This document shows, one piece after another, positions 10,101 to 18,828 of a stretch of 64,000 nt of DNA. The stretch comes from Myroides phaeus. GTDB taxonomy: Bacteria; Bacteroidota; Bacteroidia; Flavobacteriales; Flavobacteriaceae. The position numbers and the translations under genes are program-made. The DNA lies in contig NZ_CP047050.1 in the NCBI RefSeq assembly GCF_009799805.1, forward strand, positions 2,866,001-2,930,000. Reading direction: 5' to 3'. The notes below the pieces were generated by a model that was not told the DNA's origin, did not search any database, and saw nothing but the letters and a program-made list of their open reading frames with translations. The first letter of the stretch is position 1. Every line of letters begins with the position of its first letter.

Positions 10101-11426
10101 AATGAGTTTATTGAAGTTGGAAAGTATACAGTTACAGCTTATTTCTACTTTGAAAACAAGTTAATTGGAACAAAACAAGCTACTTTAACTATTATGGAAA
10201 AGCAAGTATCTGTTCCTTCTATAAAAGATGTTGTTTTTGAAGATAAGACAGTTACATATAATGGAAATGCTCATTCGATACAAGTACTTAACTTGCCCAA
10301 AGATGTGATAGTAAGCTTTGATAATAATGAGTTTATTGAAGTTGGAAAGTATACAGTTACAGCTTCTTTCTACTTTGAAAATAAGTTAATTGGAACAAAA
10401 CAAGCTACTTTAACTATTATGGAAAAGCAAGTATCTGTTCCTTCTATAAAAGATGTTGTTTTTGAAGATAAGACAGTTACATATAATGGAAATGCTCATT
10501 CGATACAAGTACTTAACTTGCCCAAAGATGTGATAGTAAGCTTTGATAATAATGAGTTTATTGAAGTTGGAAAGTATACAGTTACAGCTTCTTTCTACTT
10601 TGAAAATAAGTTAATTGGAACAAAACAAGCTACTTTAACTATAGTACGCGCAAATGAAAAAGCAGAACTTCTACAAGTAACGATTAACGGACAAACGTTT
10701 GAGAATATTAAACAAAAAACAACCTACTTCTTATCTTGTGGAGAGAATGAAGTAACAGTTTCAATAGATAAAATCAGTGAGTTCGCATCAATAGATACAG
10801 ATCGTACTATTGAAATGACGCTAACAAAAATGGGGTCAAAACTACTAACAATCACAGTTAACTCTGAAAGTAAACAAACGTCAAATAAATATGTATTTGA
10901 ACTCATTAAAACAATCGATTTTAATCAAGTTACCACCCATAATATGAATAATATAATTGCTATAAACAAAGATATTACACAAAATGGCGGTTATAATTTC
11001 ATCAAGTACGAGTGGTTTAAAAATAATGAGTTAGTAAGTGAAAAAGATCACTATACTGTAGGTTCACATTACAATAGTCAATCTGACAAAGATGCAATGT
11101 ACTACGTTAAGTTATTTACTGATCAAGGACAAACAATTTATAGTTGCTTAGCCCCTATTCCCGTAAAGAATACTAACAAAATACTATTACACCCAAATCC
11201 AGTAAAGGAAAATAGAAAAATCACGTTTACATTTGACTCTGACGTTGATCAATATTATGGAGCTACTTTAGAAGTTTACACTGTAAACGGACGTCTAATT
11301 CATCTTCAAAAACTGACTGACAGAATAACAGAAGTACAATTGCCCCTAACTATTCAAGCGGGCTATTACATCGCTGTTATCAAAAAAGGTTCAAAACAAG
11401 TAACTATGCATTTTGTAGTAGAATAA
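4137..11426 (+). CDS. Giant MBG-repeat surface protein with T9SS sorting domain
   Basis: This 2429-residue protein has an N-terminal signal sequence (FFVILILLSSFKCFA) and about 29 tandem domains of 70-75 residues built on TYDGTPKSL, LPEGVTVTYSNN, VGxYEVTAxINGGKNY and ELKATLTITKA. This is the MBG (Ig-like, mucin-binding-glue type) pattern. Two kinds occur: the common INGG kind (units 8-26) and a FYFENKxIxTKQATLTI kind (units 1, 7, 27-29). A PT-rich linker separates units 3 and 4. The last 85 residues (ILLHPNPVKENRKITF ... GYYIAVIKKG) are a type A T9SS C-terminal domain, so the protein should cross the outer membrane through the gliding/Por secretion system and be surface-attached or released. 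An adhesin or matrix role is inferred. Several repeats are nearly identical in DNA, so copy number is likely to vary. Confidence 0.9.
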   Translation: MPKSYLHYYFFVILILLSSFKCFAIENTTSILNNDSITSPHKINISKIRYLNLSTTYNGRPKIISAYDVPNGVTLSYSPNSNVEAGTYDITVTIFYKNKIIDVQLLTQVIKKRTYDDQVRLRKPRIAYTGKEIFLEVMGPIPPNTEIVYFNEKHTNVGVYFVHAFMFNKNYKSTVFSNYLEILKIPIDRQKIIFNSLQTPYDGTVKKIELKSTLPSEIQIFQINNAHTEVGTYKVKAYLYGGRNYISTIVERTLQITGKPTSTIPTTPTTPTIPDTSKLEFKAQEFIFVPNDPQPIKKIEITGELPKDVTVEYINNELQYPGSINPLAIIKYKDEIIDIKETTLKIESIKLPEITFPNETFEYKFDSITKKSTPYSLPMIDNLPETVQVDFIKNSQSEVGEYSVGMHASGPGYAAINNSINYEASNLTIKKAKLPPIVFRNKDFFYDGEPKSISIDTVNLPAGAFVTYLGNDQTEIGNHIVKAFINGGNNHLSQIISATMSIKFKEGSAPSLKEVAFEDLVVKYNGAPFSLYATNIPDNITVDYNITNVTDIGVYNIIATFYFENKIIDTKKATLTITKGEIDYVTFDNTSFVYDGTPKILVINGDLPEGTSVSYSRNVITDVSSISITAYINGGKNYKNKELRAKLTITKAELPHFKFDSASYVFDGTSKSIVIEGDLPNYISVSYKNNKHTNAGNHTAIANINGGRNYFDKELKATLQITKADITIVNFNDASFVYDGKPKSLKINDVLPEGISIIYSYNNQINVGTYQVFALCNGNNNYNLFEVKAILTITKAELSNLTFNSASFVYDGKPKSLILNNKLPKGTTVEYLNNKQTAPGTYEVIAKIDGGKNYNSTELKATLTINKAELPNLTFDNASFTYDGTPKSLVINDNLPDGVTITYSNNKHIDAGDYEVIAHINGGDKYNNTELKAMLTINKTKLPIIKLDAASFVYDGTPKALIINDILPEGVTVSYSNNMQINVGEYKVIAHINGGKNYENTELTAMLTIEKAELSLTYDNATFVYDGTHKTLIINDILPEGIKVTYSNNKHINSGNYEAIATVNGGINYNNIELKAHLVITKAELSNLTFDNATFVYDRLPKSLTLKGNLLDDIIVTYSNNKQTNTGVYKVTAMINGGRNYNSKELNAILTIIKAELPQVVFNSASYTYDGTQKSLILKGNIPEETTVKYINNRHTDVGVYEASAIINGGKNYYDSELKSLLVITKNELPKLTFNDASYIYDSTPKSLILKENLPEGVTVTYSNNKYTDVGVYEVTALINGGKNYNDTQLKANLTINKAKLPKLTFDNATYTYDGNPKSLILTGNIPEGVTVTYSNNKYTDVGVYEVTATINGGKNYNNSQLKANLTITKAGLPKLTFDNATYTYDGTPKSLILTGNIPEGVTVTYSNNKYTDVGVYEVTATINGGKNYNNLQLKATLTITKADIACLIFNDATFIYDGTPKSAFIQGELPNGIDVKYINNNQTNAGDYEIIASINGGNNFNNLQLKATLSITKAQLSTINFEDSSFVYNSEPKSLFINSILPKGVTVTYTNNSQINAGTYVITAQIDGGKNYINKKLKAMLTITKATLSNVVLSDALFTYDGIPKSLIITGKVPKDATVIYSNNTQTNVGSYIVTAYLIGGNNYNDLKLKGKLIITKAELPNIILENDTHTYDGTTKSLAIKGYLPEGTTVSYTNNSHANAGSYEVTAQINGSKNYSNKELKATLKINKAELPNIILENGTHTYDGTTKSLAIKGYLPEGTTVTYTNNSHVNAGSYDVTAQINGGKNYSNKELKATLTITKGDIACLIFNDVTYTYDGTPKSAVINGDLPDVIRVDYSNNKQTEVGSYEIIATVNGGLNFNSYKLKATLSIIKATLPTIKFEDASFVYDGTPKSLTLKSSLPKGVTVSYTNNAQINPGAYIITAHIDGRKNYNNAELKAVLTITEKQATIPSIKDVVFEDKTVTYNGNAHSIQVLNLPKDVIVSFDNNEFIEVGKYTVTAYFYFENKLIGTKQATLTIMEKQVSVPSIKDVVFEDKTVTYNGNAHSIQVLNLPKDVIVSFDNNEFIEVGKYTVTASFYFENKLIGTKQATLTIMEKQVSVPSIKDVVFEDKTVTYNGNAHSIQVLNLPKDVIVSFDNNEFIEVGKYTVTASFYFENKLIGTKQATLTIVRANEKAELLQVTINGQTFENIKQKTTYFLSCGENEVTVSIDKISEFASIDTDRTIEMTLTKMGSKLLTITVNSESKQTSNKYVFELIKTIDFNQVTTHNMNNIIAINKDITQNGGYNFIKYEWFKNNELVSEKDHYTVGSHYNSQSDKDAMYYVKLFTDQGQTIYSCLAPIPVKNTNKILLHPNPVKENRKITFTFDSDVDQYYGATLEVYTVNGRLIHLQKLTDRITEVQLPLTIQAGYYIAVIKKGSKQVTMHFVVE
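7821..8468 (+). repeat. Three near-identical 216-bp coding repeats
   Basis: The segment beginning CTTCCTAAGCTTACGTTT recurs at 7821, 8037 and 8253, an exact 216-bp period (72 codons); the second and third copies are almost identical. A further recent duplicate pair with the same period starts at 9113 and 9329. Confidence 0.9.
9993..10642 (+). repeat. Three near-identical 225-bp coding repeats
   Basis: The segment containing AAAGATGTTGTTTTTGAAGA repeats at an exact 225-bp period (75 codons). Only a handful of substitutions separate the three copies, which encode the last three MBG-like domains before the C-terminal region. Confidence 0.93.
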
Positions 11427-11456
11427 ATACCCTTAAAGTTATACAACGAAAACTTG

Positions 11457-11498
11457 CAAGCCAGATTAGTCCCAAGTCTACATCTGGCTTGTTTTTTA
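11457..11498 (+). terminator. Rho-independent terminator after the MBG-repeat gene
   Basis: Perfect stem CAAGCCAGAT with ATCTGGCTTG, 15-nt loop, then a T run. Confidence 0.88.
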
Positions 11499-11670
11499 TC
11501 CTTCAAAAAGCTTAATTATCAGCTATTCGTCCTTATTTATTGCAAAAGGGAATAATCAAACATCTCTTTTCAATCCTTTTTATTCTCTAACTGGCATATT
11601 ATTGCCTAAACCTATACATACATTAAGATTATTTATAAATAAGGGACTGCCTTTATCAGCAATAATTATT

Positions 11671-11678
11671 TATATTTG
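11671..11678 (+). promoter_or_regulatory. -7 promoter element of folE
   Basis: TATATTTG matches the Bacteroidota -7 consensus TAnnTTTG, 37 bp before the folE start. No clear -33 TTG at standard spacing. Confidence 0.6.
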
Positions 11679-11715
11679 TAGCGATTAAAAACAATATGTA
11701 TTAAAAATAAACATA

Positions 11716-12387
11716 ATGAGCCAAGACGAAAAGTTTCACGATGATATGGGAGACAATCATATTGCTTCGAGTGATGCTACACCATTAAGAAGTGATGCGT
11801 TTGACCGTACAGATGACGAAAAAATAGAATCAATTAAGAAAGATGTAGAAAATATTTTAAATACGTTAGGTTTAGATTTAACAGACGACAGCTTAAAAGG
11901 GACACCAAATAGAGTTGCTAAAATGTTTGTAAAAGAAATCTTCGGTGGATTAAACCCTGAAAGAAAACCTAAGTCTTCTACATTTGACAATAAATATAAA
12001 TACAACGAGATGTTAGTTGAAAAAAATATCGTTGTATACTCTACTTGTGAACACCATTTATTACCTATCGTAGGTCGTGCACACGTTGCATATATCTCTA
12101 ATGGTACTGTAGTAGGTCTTTCTAAAATGAACCGTATTGTTGAGTTTTATTCAAAAAGACCACAAGTTCAAGAGCGTTTGACTATTCAAATCGTGAACGA
12201 ATTAAAACGTGTTCTTAACACTGAAGATGTTGCTTGTATCATCGACGCTAAACACTTATGTGTTAACTCAAGAGGAATCAAAGACATCGAAAGTAGTACT
12301 GTTACTGCTGAATTTGGTGGACGTTTCAAAGAAGAAAGCGTGCGCAAAGAATTTATAGAATTCATCAAATTAGAAACTAAATTCTAA
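11716..12387 (+). CDS. folE: GTP cyclohydrolase I
   Basis: This enzyme converts GTP to 7,8-dihydroneopterin triphosphate, the first step of folate synthesis. Of its 223 residues, the last 180 form the conserved domain: the zinc-binding cysteine and histidine in STCEHHLLP near residue 112, the substrate segment [20 protein letters not shown], and the second zinc cysteine in HLCVNSRG near 183. The first 35 residues are a polar, poorly conserved extension typical of Bacteroidota. The gap to cysS is only 25 bp, so the two are probably co-transcribed. Confidence 0.97.
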
Positions 12388-12412
12388 TCACACTAAAGAT
12401 ATTTTTTTTATT

Positions 12413-13891
12413 ATGCCTTTATATCAAGAACAACAGTTAAGAGTTTACAATACTCTGTCGGGAGAAAAAGAAGTTTTTACACCTATCTTAGATGGGAAAG
12501 TGGGTATGTATGTTTGTGGACCAACAGTTTACAACTACGTTCACCTTGGAAACTGTAGAACTTTTATCTCTTTTGACTTGATATATCGCTATTTAAAACA
12601 CTTAGGATATTCTGTACGTTATGTACGTAATATTACTGATGTGGGTCATATCGTTGACGATGTGGATGAAGGAGAAGATAAAATTGCTAAAAGAGCTCGT
12701 ATTGAGCAAATTGAACCAATGGAAATCGTACAGAAATATACGATTAACTTCCACAACATCCTGAAACAGTTTAACAACTTACCGCCAAGTATTGAGCCAA
12801 CGGCAACAGGACATATCATTGACCAAATAGAGATTATACAAGGGATAATTGACAACGGATTAGCTTATGAAGTTAATGGTTCGGTTTACTTTGATGTTGA
12901 AAAATACAACCAAAGTAATGACTACGGTATTTTAAGTGGCCGTAAAATTGAAGATATGCTGTCTAACACAAGAGAGTTAGATGGACAATCTGATAAGCGC
13001 AACCCACTTGACTTTGCACTGTGGAAAAATGCAGAACCACAACATATTATGCGTTGGCCTTCTCCTTGGGGAGATGGTTTCCCAGGATGGCATCTTGAGT
13101 GTACAGCAATGAGTACTAAATATTTAGGTAAACATTTTGATATTCACGGAGGTGGAATGGACTTGAAATTCCCTCACCACGAATGTGAAATCGCACAAAA
13201 CCAAGCGTGCACAGGTAACACTCCTGTTAACTATTGGATGCATGCGAATATGCTTACTCTAAATGGTAAAAAGATGTCTAAGTCAACTGGTAATAACATT
13301 TTACCAGATGAATTATTTTCTGGAGAAAACAACATATTAAGTAAAGCAATTGCTCCTTCTGTAGCACGTTTCTTTATTTTACAAGCTCATTACAGAAGTA
13401 TTTTGGACTTCTCTGACGATGCTATTATGGCTTCTGAAAAAGGATTCCAACGTTTAATGGAGGCTATCAAGGCGTTAAAAGACTTGAAAACTTCAAACAA
13501 TACTTCTATTGATCTTGCTAAGTGGACACAGAACTGCTACGACGCAATGAATGACGACTTTAATAGTCCAATTTTAATTGCTCACTTATTTGAAGCAGTT
13601 AAAATGATTAACCTAATCAAAGAAGGAAAAGAAACAATTACAAAAGAAGATTTAGAGGTATTAACTCAAACAATGCACGCTTTTGTTTTTGATGTGTTAG
13701 GATTAGAAAACTCTGAAGAGTCGGCTAATAATAACGATAAATTAGAAGGTGTTGTTAATATGCTGATCTCAATGAGAAATGAAGCAAGAGCTAACAAAGA
13801 CTTCGCTATGTCTGACCATATTCGAGATGAATTAGCTCGTTTAGGTATTCAATTAAAAGACGGAAAAGAAGGTACATCATTTACTTTCTAA
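12413..13891 (+). CDS. cysS: Cysteinyl-tRNA synthetase
   Basis: This class I aminoacyl-tRNA synthetase charges tRNA-Cys in the cytoplasm. Its 492 residues show [10 protein letters not shown] (zinc cysteine), the HIGH-type motif HLGN near residue 44, HLECTAMS and HHECEIAQ (remaining zinc and cysteine-sensing residues), and KMSKS near 288. The C-terminal DALR-type helical domain ends normally. It follows folE by 25 bp and is closed by a terminator. Confidence 0.98.
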
Positions 13892-13904
13892 ACTATAATT
13901 TACT

Positions 13905-13937
13905 AAAAAAGCTATAAGACCTCTTATAGCTTTTTTT
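13905..13937 (+). terminator. Rho-independent terminator after cysS
   Basis: GCTATAAGA pairs with TCTTATAGC, flanked by an A run and a T run, so it could work in both directions. Confidence 0.9.
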
Positions 13938-13955
13938 CATTCTAATAACAGTCTT

Positions 13956-14180
13956 ATGTTAAAGAAAATTCTAATATTCCCATTCGTAGTTTTAGTGCGC
14001 TTTTACCAATTAGCTATCTCTCCCCTATTTCCACCTGCGTGTAGATATAGTCCAACTTGCTCTCAATACACATTAGAAGCATTAAAAAAACATGGCTTAT
14101 TTAAAGGTGGATGGCTGGCAATAAAACGAATTATTAGTTGTGGACCTTGGGGTGGCAAAGGATACGACCCTGTACCTTAA
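13956..14180 (+). CDS. yidD: Membrane protein insertion efficiency factor YidD
   Basis: This small (74-residue) peripheral inner-membrane protein assists YidC-dependent insertion. It has an N-terminal amphipathic/hydrophobic helix ([16 protein letters not shown]) and the family signature [19 protein letters not shown] with the cysteines, ending in [15 protein letters not shown]. It starts 18 bp after the cysS terminator. Unlike in many bacteria, it is not next to rnpA or yidC here. Confidence 0.95.
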
Positions 14181-14191
14181 TTACTATTTTG

Positions 14192-14223
14192 TTGCGTTAT
14201 CTAAGATAATTTATTTACATTTA
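14192..14223 (+). promoter_or_regulatory. Probable lgt promoter
   Basis: TTG at 14192-14194, 21 nt, then TACATTTA at 14216-14223, close to the Bacteroidota TTG-N20-TAnnTTTG pattern, 24 bp before the lgt start. Confidence 0.5.
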
Positions 14224-14246
14224 CTTTTTAACACTACTATTTACCC

Positions 14247-15176
14247 ATGATACACACCTTAAATATGGTATGGAATCCTTCAGAAGGATTTGACTTAGGA
14301 TTTATAAAACTTCGCTATTACAGTTTAATGTTTGTCCTTGCATTCGGACTTGGTTGGTTTTTGATGAAAAAGATCTACGATCGAGAAAACCTGAGTGTAG
14401 AAAAACTTGATAAACTTTTTATTTATACAGTATTAGCAACATTAATTGGAGCGCGTTTAGGACACGTATTTTTCTATGATTGGGACTATTATAAAGATCA
14501 CTTATTTGAAATAATATCACCTGTACGTTTTACACCTAAATTTGAAATAGTTGGTTTTAGTGGTCTTGCCAGTCATGGTGCTGCCATTGCTATTATTGCT
14601 ACGATGTACTACTACAGTAAAAAGGTTATTCAAAAACCAGTACTCTGGATTTTAGATAGAATAGTTGTACCTGTGAGTATTGGTGGTGTATTTGTTCGTT
14701 TTGGAAACTTCTTTAACTCTGAGATTATTGGAAATCATACAGCGAGCTCAATGGGAATCCGTTTTATTAGAGATGAGTACACTCCAAGACAAGCAATGCA
14801 AATTACAGGTATTCAAGATTACAACCAAGCTTACCAAGCTATACAGTTCGACCCTCAGTTTGCAGAATACCTTGCAGCTGTGACTCCTAAACATCCTACG
14901 CAACTATACGAAGCATTTGGATACATTCTCGTATTTAACATCGTCTACTTTTTATATTGGAAGACTGATGCTCGTAAGCACTTAGGTTATTTGTTTGGAA
15001 TTTTCTTGGTTTTACTATGGACTGTTAGATTTGTAGTAGAATTTATGAAAGAAAGTCAAGGTGGTTTTGAAGAATCATTAGGTATTTTCTCAACAGGCCA
15101 ATGGTTGAGTATACCATTTATAATTATAGGACTCTACCTTTGGTTAACTGCAAAAAAGAGACCTTATACGTCATAA
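14247..15176 (+). CDS. lgt: Prolipoprotein diacylglyceryl transferase
   Basis: This integral inner-membrane enzyme transfers diacylglycerol from phosphatidylglycerol to the lipobox cysteine of prolipoproteins. The 309-residue protein has about seven hydrophobic segments. It carries the catalytic/recognition region GFSGLASHGAAIAI (essential His), the signature RFGNFFNSEIIG near residue 153, and HPTQLYEA near 216. The length is normal, and it is probably transcribed from its own promoter. Confidence 0.97.
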   Translation: MIHTLNMVWNPSEGFDLGFIKLRYYSLMFVLAFGLGWFLMKKIYDRENLSVEKLDKLFIYTVLATLIGARLGHVFFYDWDYYKDHLFEIISPVRFTPKFEIVGFSGLASHGAAIAIIATMYYYSKKVIQKPVLWILDRIVVPVSIGGVFVRFGNFFNSEIIGNHTASSMGIRFIRDEYTPRQAMQITGIQDYNQAYQAIQFDPQFAEYLAAVTPKHPTQLYEAFGYILVFNIVYFLYWKTDARKHLGYLFGIFLVLLWTVRFVVEFMKESQGGFEESLGIFSTGQWLSIPFIIIGLYLWLTAKKRPYTS

Positions 15177-15199
15177 ACAATCAATAAGATTACATATAT

Positions 15200-15234
15200 A
15201 ATCCGGTGAGATAATACTCAACCGGATTTTTTTA
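15200..15234 (+). terminator. Rho-independent terminator after lgt
   Basis: AATCCGGT-GAG pairs with CTC-AACCGGATT (one bulge), followed by a run of seven T. Confidence 0.87.
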
Positions 15235-15641
15235 TTTTTATATATCAACAAACTTCTTTTTACTCAAATTTCCTTTTATAACATACTTTACTCAAAAACT
15301 GATATTACCTCTTAAACAAAAACTTTAATTTATTTATAACTCAAACACACAACTCCTTATAAAATCAACAATAGTATTAACCTTACAGTACAAAGACACT
15401 ACCTATAAATACAACAAAACTATAAAACTTATCACTTTTAGTATATGATGCACATAATTATAAAAATTATTACATCAATTCAAACTCTAAAAACATTCAA
15501 ATACAGCTTTAAAACCTAAACTTATATCAATTATAAAACTCTATATAGAATTCACTGCATTATCACCTACAAACACGTCAAAATAAGTTCTCCTTACATT
15601 AATTAATAAAAATGCAGCAATCATACAAAATAATATAACAT
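15235..15641. other. Intergenic stretch, no feature seen
   Basis: About 400 bp of very AT-rich sequence between two converging terminators. I see no ORF of substance, no tRNA-like fold and no clear repeat. Confidence 0.6.
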
Positions 15642-15677
15642 AAAAAAAAGCTGTTCTAAATGAATAGAACAGCTTTT
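15642..15677 (-). terminator. Terminator after secDF
   Basis: On the minus strand, AAAAGCTGTTCTA pairs with TAGAACAGCTTTT across a 6-nt loop, followed by eight T, 27 bp beyond the secDF stop. Confidence 0.9.
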
Positions 15678-15703
15678 ATATAATGCATTTACTCGTTGTT
15701 GAA

Positions 15704-18691
15704 TTAAGCTTCAGCAGCTAACTCTTCTTGAGCTTCTTTATGACGTCTTTCGATCTCCTCTTTATCTTTTCTTGGCATAGTATCTACTAATACTGGAGTA
15801 GCTAAGAATAATGAAGAGTAAGTACCTACGATAATACCGATTAACATAGCAAAGATAAATCCTCTGATTGAATCACCTCCAAAGATGAACATAATCAATA
15901 ATACAAGGATTAAAGTCAATGATGTATTAATTGTTCTTGATAACGTAGTGTTTACAGAATCATTAACGATTTTATTGAAATCACCTTTAGTTTTACCACC
16001 AATGTACTCACGAACACGGTCAAATACAATTACCGTATCATTCATTGAGTATCCGATTACAGTTAAGATTGCTGCGATAAAGTGCTGATCAATCTCCATG
16101 TGCCATGGCATAAATTTGTAAGTTAAAGAGTAAATCCCTAATACAAATACAACATCATGCGCAACTGAAACGATAGCTCCTAATGAGTACTGCCATTTAC
16201 GGAAAGAGATGATTAAGTAAACAAAGATAGCAGCCATAGAACCTAATACAGCCCAATAAGCATTTTGCTTAACGTCTTTTGCCATACTTGGACCTACTTT
16301 AGACGCTTGGATAACTCCTAACGTTTTACCTTCTGTAGCGTTTACAAACTCTTCGTAAGTAATATCATTAGAGTAGTAAGATTTCAATCCTGCATACAAT
16401 TTCTCGTTTACCTCTTGGTCAACTGCAGCACCTTCTTCTTCTACTTTATATTTAGTAGTAATTTTTAATTGCTCTTTATTACCAAATACTTTTGCTTCAA
16501 CATTTACACCAAATTCGTCACCTAACTTAGAACTAACTTCATTAGCAACTACTGGTTTGTCAAATTTAACTTGGAAAGTTCTACCTCCTACGAAGTCAGT
16601 ACCTTGGTCAAATCCATTTGTAAAGAAAGAAACGAAAGAAACAACTACGATAATTGCAGACAATCCGTAAGTAGCTTTCTTCATTTTCAAGAAATCGAAA
16701 TGGAAGTTTGTGAACCAGTTTTTAGTTACAGCAGTTGAGAATGCTAAACTTCTACCAGCTTTCACGTCTCTATCCATAAAGATACGAGCGATGAAAATAG
16801 AAGTAAATAAAGAAGTAGCAATACCAATTAATAAAGTAGTTGCGAATCCTTTGATAGGTCCTGAACCAAAAGCAAATAAAATAACCCCAGTTAAAATGTG
16901 AGTAACGTTAGCATCTACGATAGGACGCATTGCACCTTGCCAGCTATAAGCTTCTTTAATCGTATCAGCTAAGTTCATACCCTTACGCAAACACTCTTTA
17001 GCTCTTTCCGAGATAATAATGTTCGCATCCACAGCAGTACCCATTGTTAATACGATACCAGCAATACCAGGTAAAGTTAACACAGCACCTAAACTTGCTA
17101 AAATTCCGAATAAGAATAATAAGTTAGCTAATAAAGCAACGTTTGCATACCATCCAGCTCTACCGTAGTAGAATGCCATCCAAGCACCAACGATGATTAA
17201 ACCTGCAATAGCAGATAACATACCAGCATCAATAGCTTGTTGACCTAATGATGGTCCTACGATTTCAGATTGAACGATATCTGCACCTGCTGGTAATTTA
17301 CCTGCACGTAAGATATTCGCTAAGTCTTTTGCATCAGAAACTGTAAAGTCTCCAGAAATAGAAGATCTACCTCCTGTAATTGGTCCATTAGTAACCCCTG
17401 GAGCAGAATAAACGATATTATCTAATACAATAGCAATGTTTGAATGCTCTGTATAAGCTTTAGTAGTTAACTCTTCCCAGATTTTAGCTCCTTTAGGACT
17501 CATAGTCATTCCAACAACTGGACGGCTAAATTGGTCAAACTCGTCTTGAGCACCAGTAATAACACTACCACTTAATGGTGGAACACCATCTCTGTTTGTT
17601 TTTAATGCGTATAACTCTACTACGTCTGGAGCTTTTCTACTTGGTTTACCCCATACGAAACGAGCATATTTTTGATCACCTGGTAATAAATTACGAACGT
17701 CAGCTCTGTGTAAATAAGAATTTACTTTTACTGTATCTTTCGTATTGAAGTATCCTAAAATTGGACTTCCTTCGTGACCACCAGCTACAAATAAATCTAA
17801 TAATGGATTAAATTCTTTGTTAGCAGCATTACCCATTGAATCTTTAGCAACACCACCTAATAAAGCTTCAACATCAGAATCAGCTTTTGCCACTTCTTTA
17901 GCATCCGTTTTATCTTCAGCTTTCTTCTCAGTAGATTTTAAGTGTTCATTAGCAGTAACAATAAAGTTTCCGATCTCTTCCACTTTATATGTTTCCCAGA
18001 ACTCTAACTGAGCAGTACTTTGTAATAAATTTTTAATACGATCAACATCTTTAGCACCTGGTAATTCAACTAAGATACGTCCTGTATCTCCTAACATTTG
18101 AATATTAGGTTGAGTTACACCAAATTTGTCAATACGCTCTCTGAAAACGCGGTAAGCACTTTCAATTGATTCTTTCACTTTTTTATCTAAAATAGTCTTC
18201 ACTTGACTATCTGACATACCAACAGTGATTTCACTTAAGTTTCTATTTGCGAAAATATCAGCAGAAGCTAATTTTACAGATCCTTGAGAAGCTTTGTCAA
18301 ATGCAGTATAAAACGCATCTAAGTAGCTTTGATTCCCTTGTCTCATTGCCTCAGCATCAGCCAATGCTTTATTGAAAACAGCATTTTTTGAATTGTTCGC
18401 TAAACCTTTAAGGATATCTTTAATTGAAATTTGTAAGGTAACATTGATCCCTCCTTCTAAGTCCAAACCTTTATTGATTTGCTTAGCTCTCACGTCATTA
18501 AATGTTTGCCCTAAAAAAACCGTTTGGTTACCAATAGAATCCAAGTACTGTAATTCTTTTGTAGAATCACCCCCTGCAAAAGCTTTCGCTTTCTTCTCAT
18601 AGTGGTTGGTAACAAAGGTGAATGAAAGTTGGTAAATACTTACCAATGCAAAGATAATTGCAAAAAATTTAACGAGTCCTTTGTTTTGCAT
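15704..18691 (-). CDS. secDF: Fused protein translocase SecDF
   Basis: This proton-driven membrane component of the Sec translocon pulls preproteins through SecYEG. SecD and SecF are fused into one 995-residue chain, as is usual in Bacteroidota. SecD features: N-terminal membrane helix, periplasmic P1 domain with DLEGGINVTLQI near residue 75 and GRILVELPGAKD, then the first RND-type bundle with GTAVDANIIISERAKE near 555. SecF begins around residue 665 (KKATYGLSAIIVV), with GTDFVGGRTFQVKF and the second bundle containing GYSMNDTVIVFDRVRE. The C-terminus is a charged tail (RRHKEAQEELAAEA). It has its own promoter and terminator. Confidence 0.97.
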   Translation of the reverse strand: MQNKGLVKFFAIIFALVSIYQLSFTFVTNHYEKKAKAFAGGDSTKELQYLDSIGNQTVFLGQTFNDVRAKQINKGLDLEGGINVTLQISIKDILKGLANNSKNAVFNKALADAEAMRQGNQSYLDAFYTAFDKASQGSVKLASADIFANRNLSEITVGMSDSQVKTILDKKVKESIESAYRVFRERIDKFGVTQPNIQMLGDTGRILVELPGAKDVDRIKNLLQSTAQLEFWETYKVEEIGNFIVTANEHLKSTEKKAEDKTDAKEVAKADSDVEALLGGVAKDSMGNAANKEFNPLLDLFVAGGHEGSPILGYFNTKDTVKVNSYLHRADVRNLLPGDQKYARFVWGKPSRKAPDVVELYALKTNRDGVPPLSGSVITGAQDEFDQFSRPVVGMTMSPKGAKIWEELTTKAYTEHSNIAIVLDNIVYSAPGVTNGPITGGRSSISGDFTVSDAKDLANILRAGKLPAGADIVQSEIVGPSLGQQAIDAGMLSAIAGLIIVGAWMAFYYGRAGWYANVALLANLLFLFGILASLGAVLTLPGIAGIVLTMGTAVDANIIISERAKECLRKGMNLADTIKEAYSWQGAMRPIVDANVTHILTGVILFAFGSGPIKGFATTLLIGIATSLFTSIFIARIFMDRDVKAGRSLAFSTAVTKNWFTNFHFDFLKMKKATYGLSAIIVVVSFVSFFTNGFDQGTDFVGGRTFQVKFDKPVVANEVSSKLGDEFGVNVEAKVFGNKEQLKITTKYKVEEEGAAVDQEVNEKLYAGLKSYYSNDITYEEFVNATEGKTLGVIQASKVGPSMAKDVKQNAYWAVLGSMAAIFVYLIISFRKWQYSLGAIVSVAHDVVFVLGIYSLTYKFMPWHMEIDQHFIAAILTVIGYSMNDTVIVFDRVREYIGGKTKGDFNKIVNDSVNTTLSRTINTSLTLILVLLIMFIFGGDSIRGFIFAMLIGIIVGTYSSLFLATPVLVDTMPRKDKEEIERRHKEAQEELAAEA

Positions 18692-18730
18692 TATTACTAA
18701 AAATTAATTATTTATTTTTTTTAAAACGAG

Positions 18731-18761
18731 CAAATATATGATATACACGATGATTAACCAA
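18731..18761 (-). promoter_or_regulatory. secDF promoter
   Basis: On the minus strand: TTG (18761-18759), 20 nt, TATATTTG (18738-18731), the same spacing and -7 sequence as at gyrB and thrS. Confidence 0.75.
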
Positions 18762-18828
18762 TTATTTTCTTAAGAATGTACTTAAAAAAGAAGCATCATC
18801 GTGTAATCAAATTTTAACATTTAGAGTC

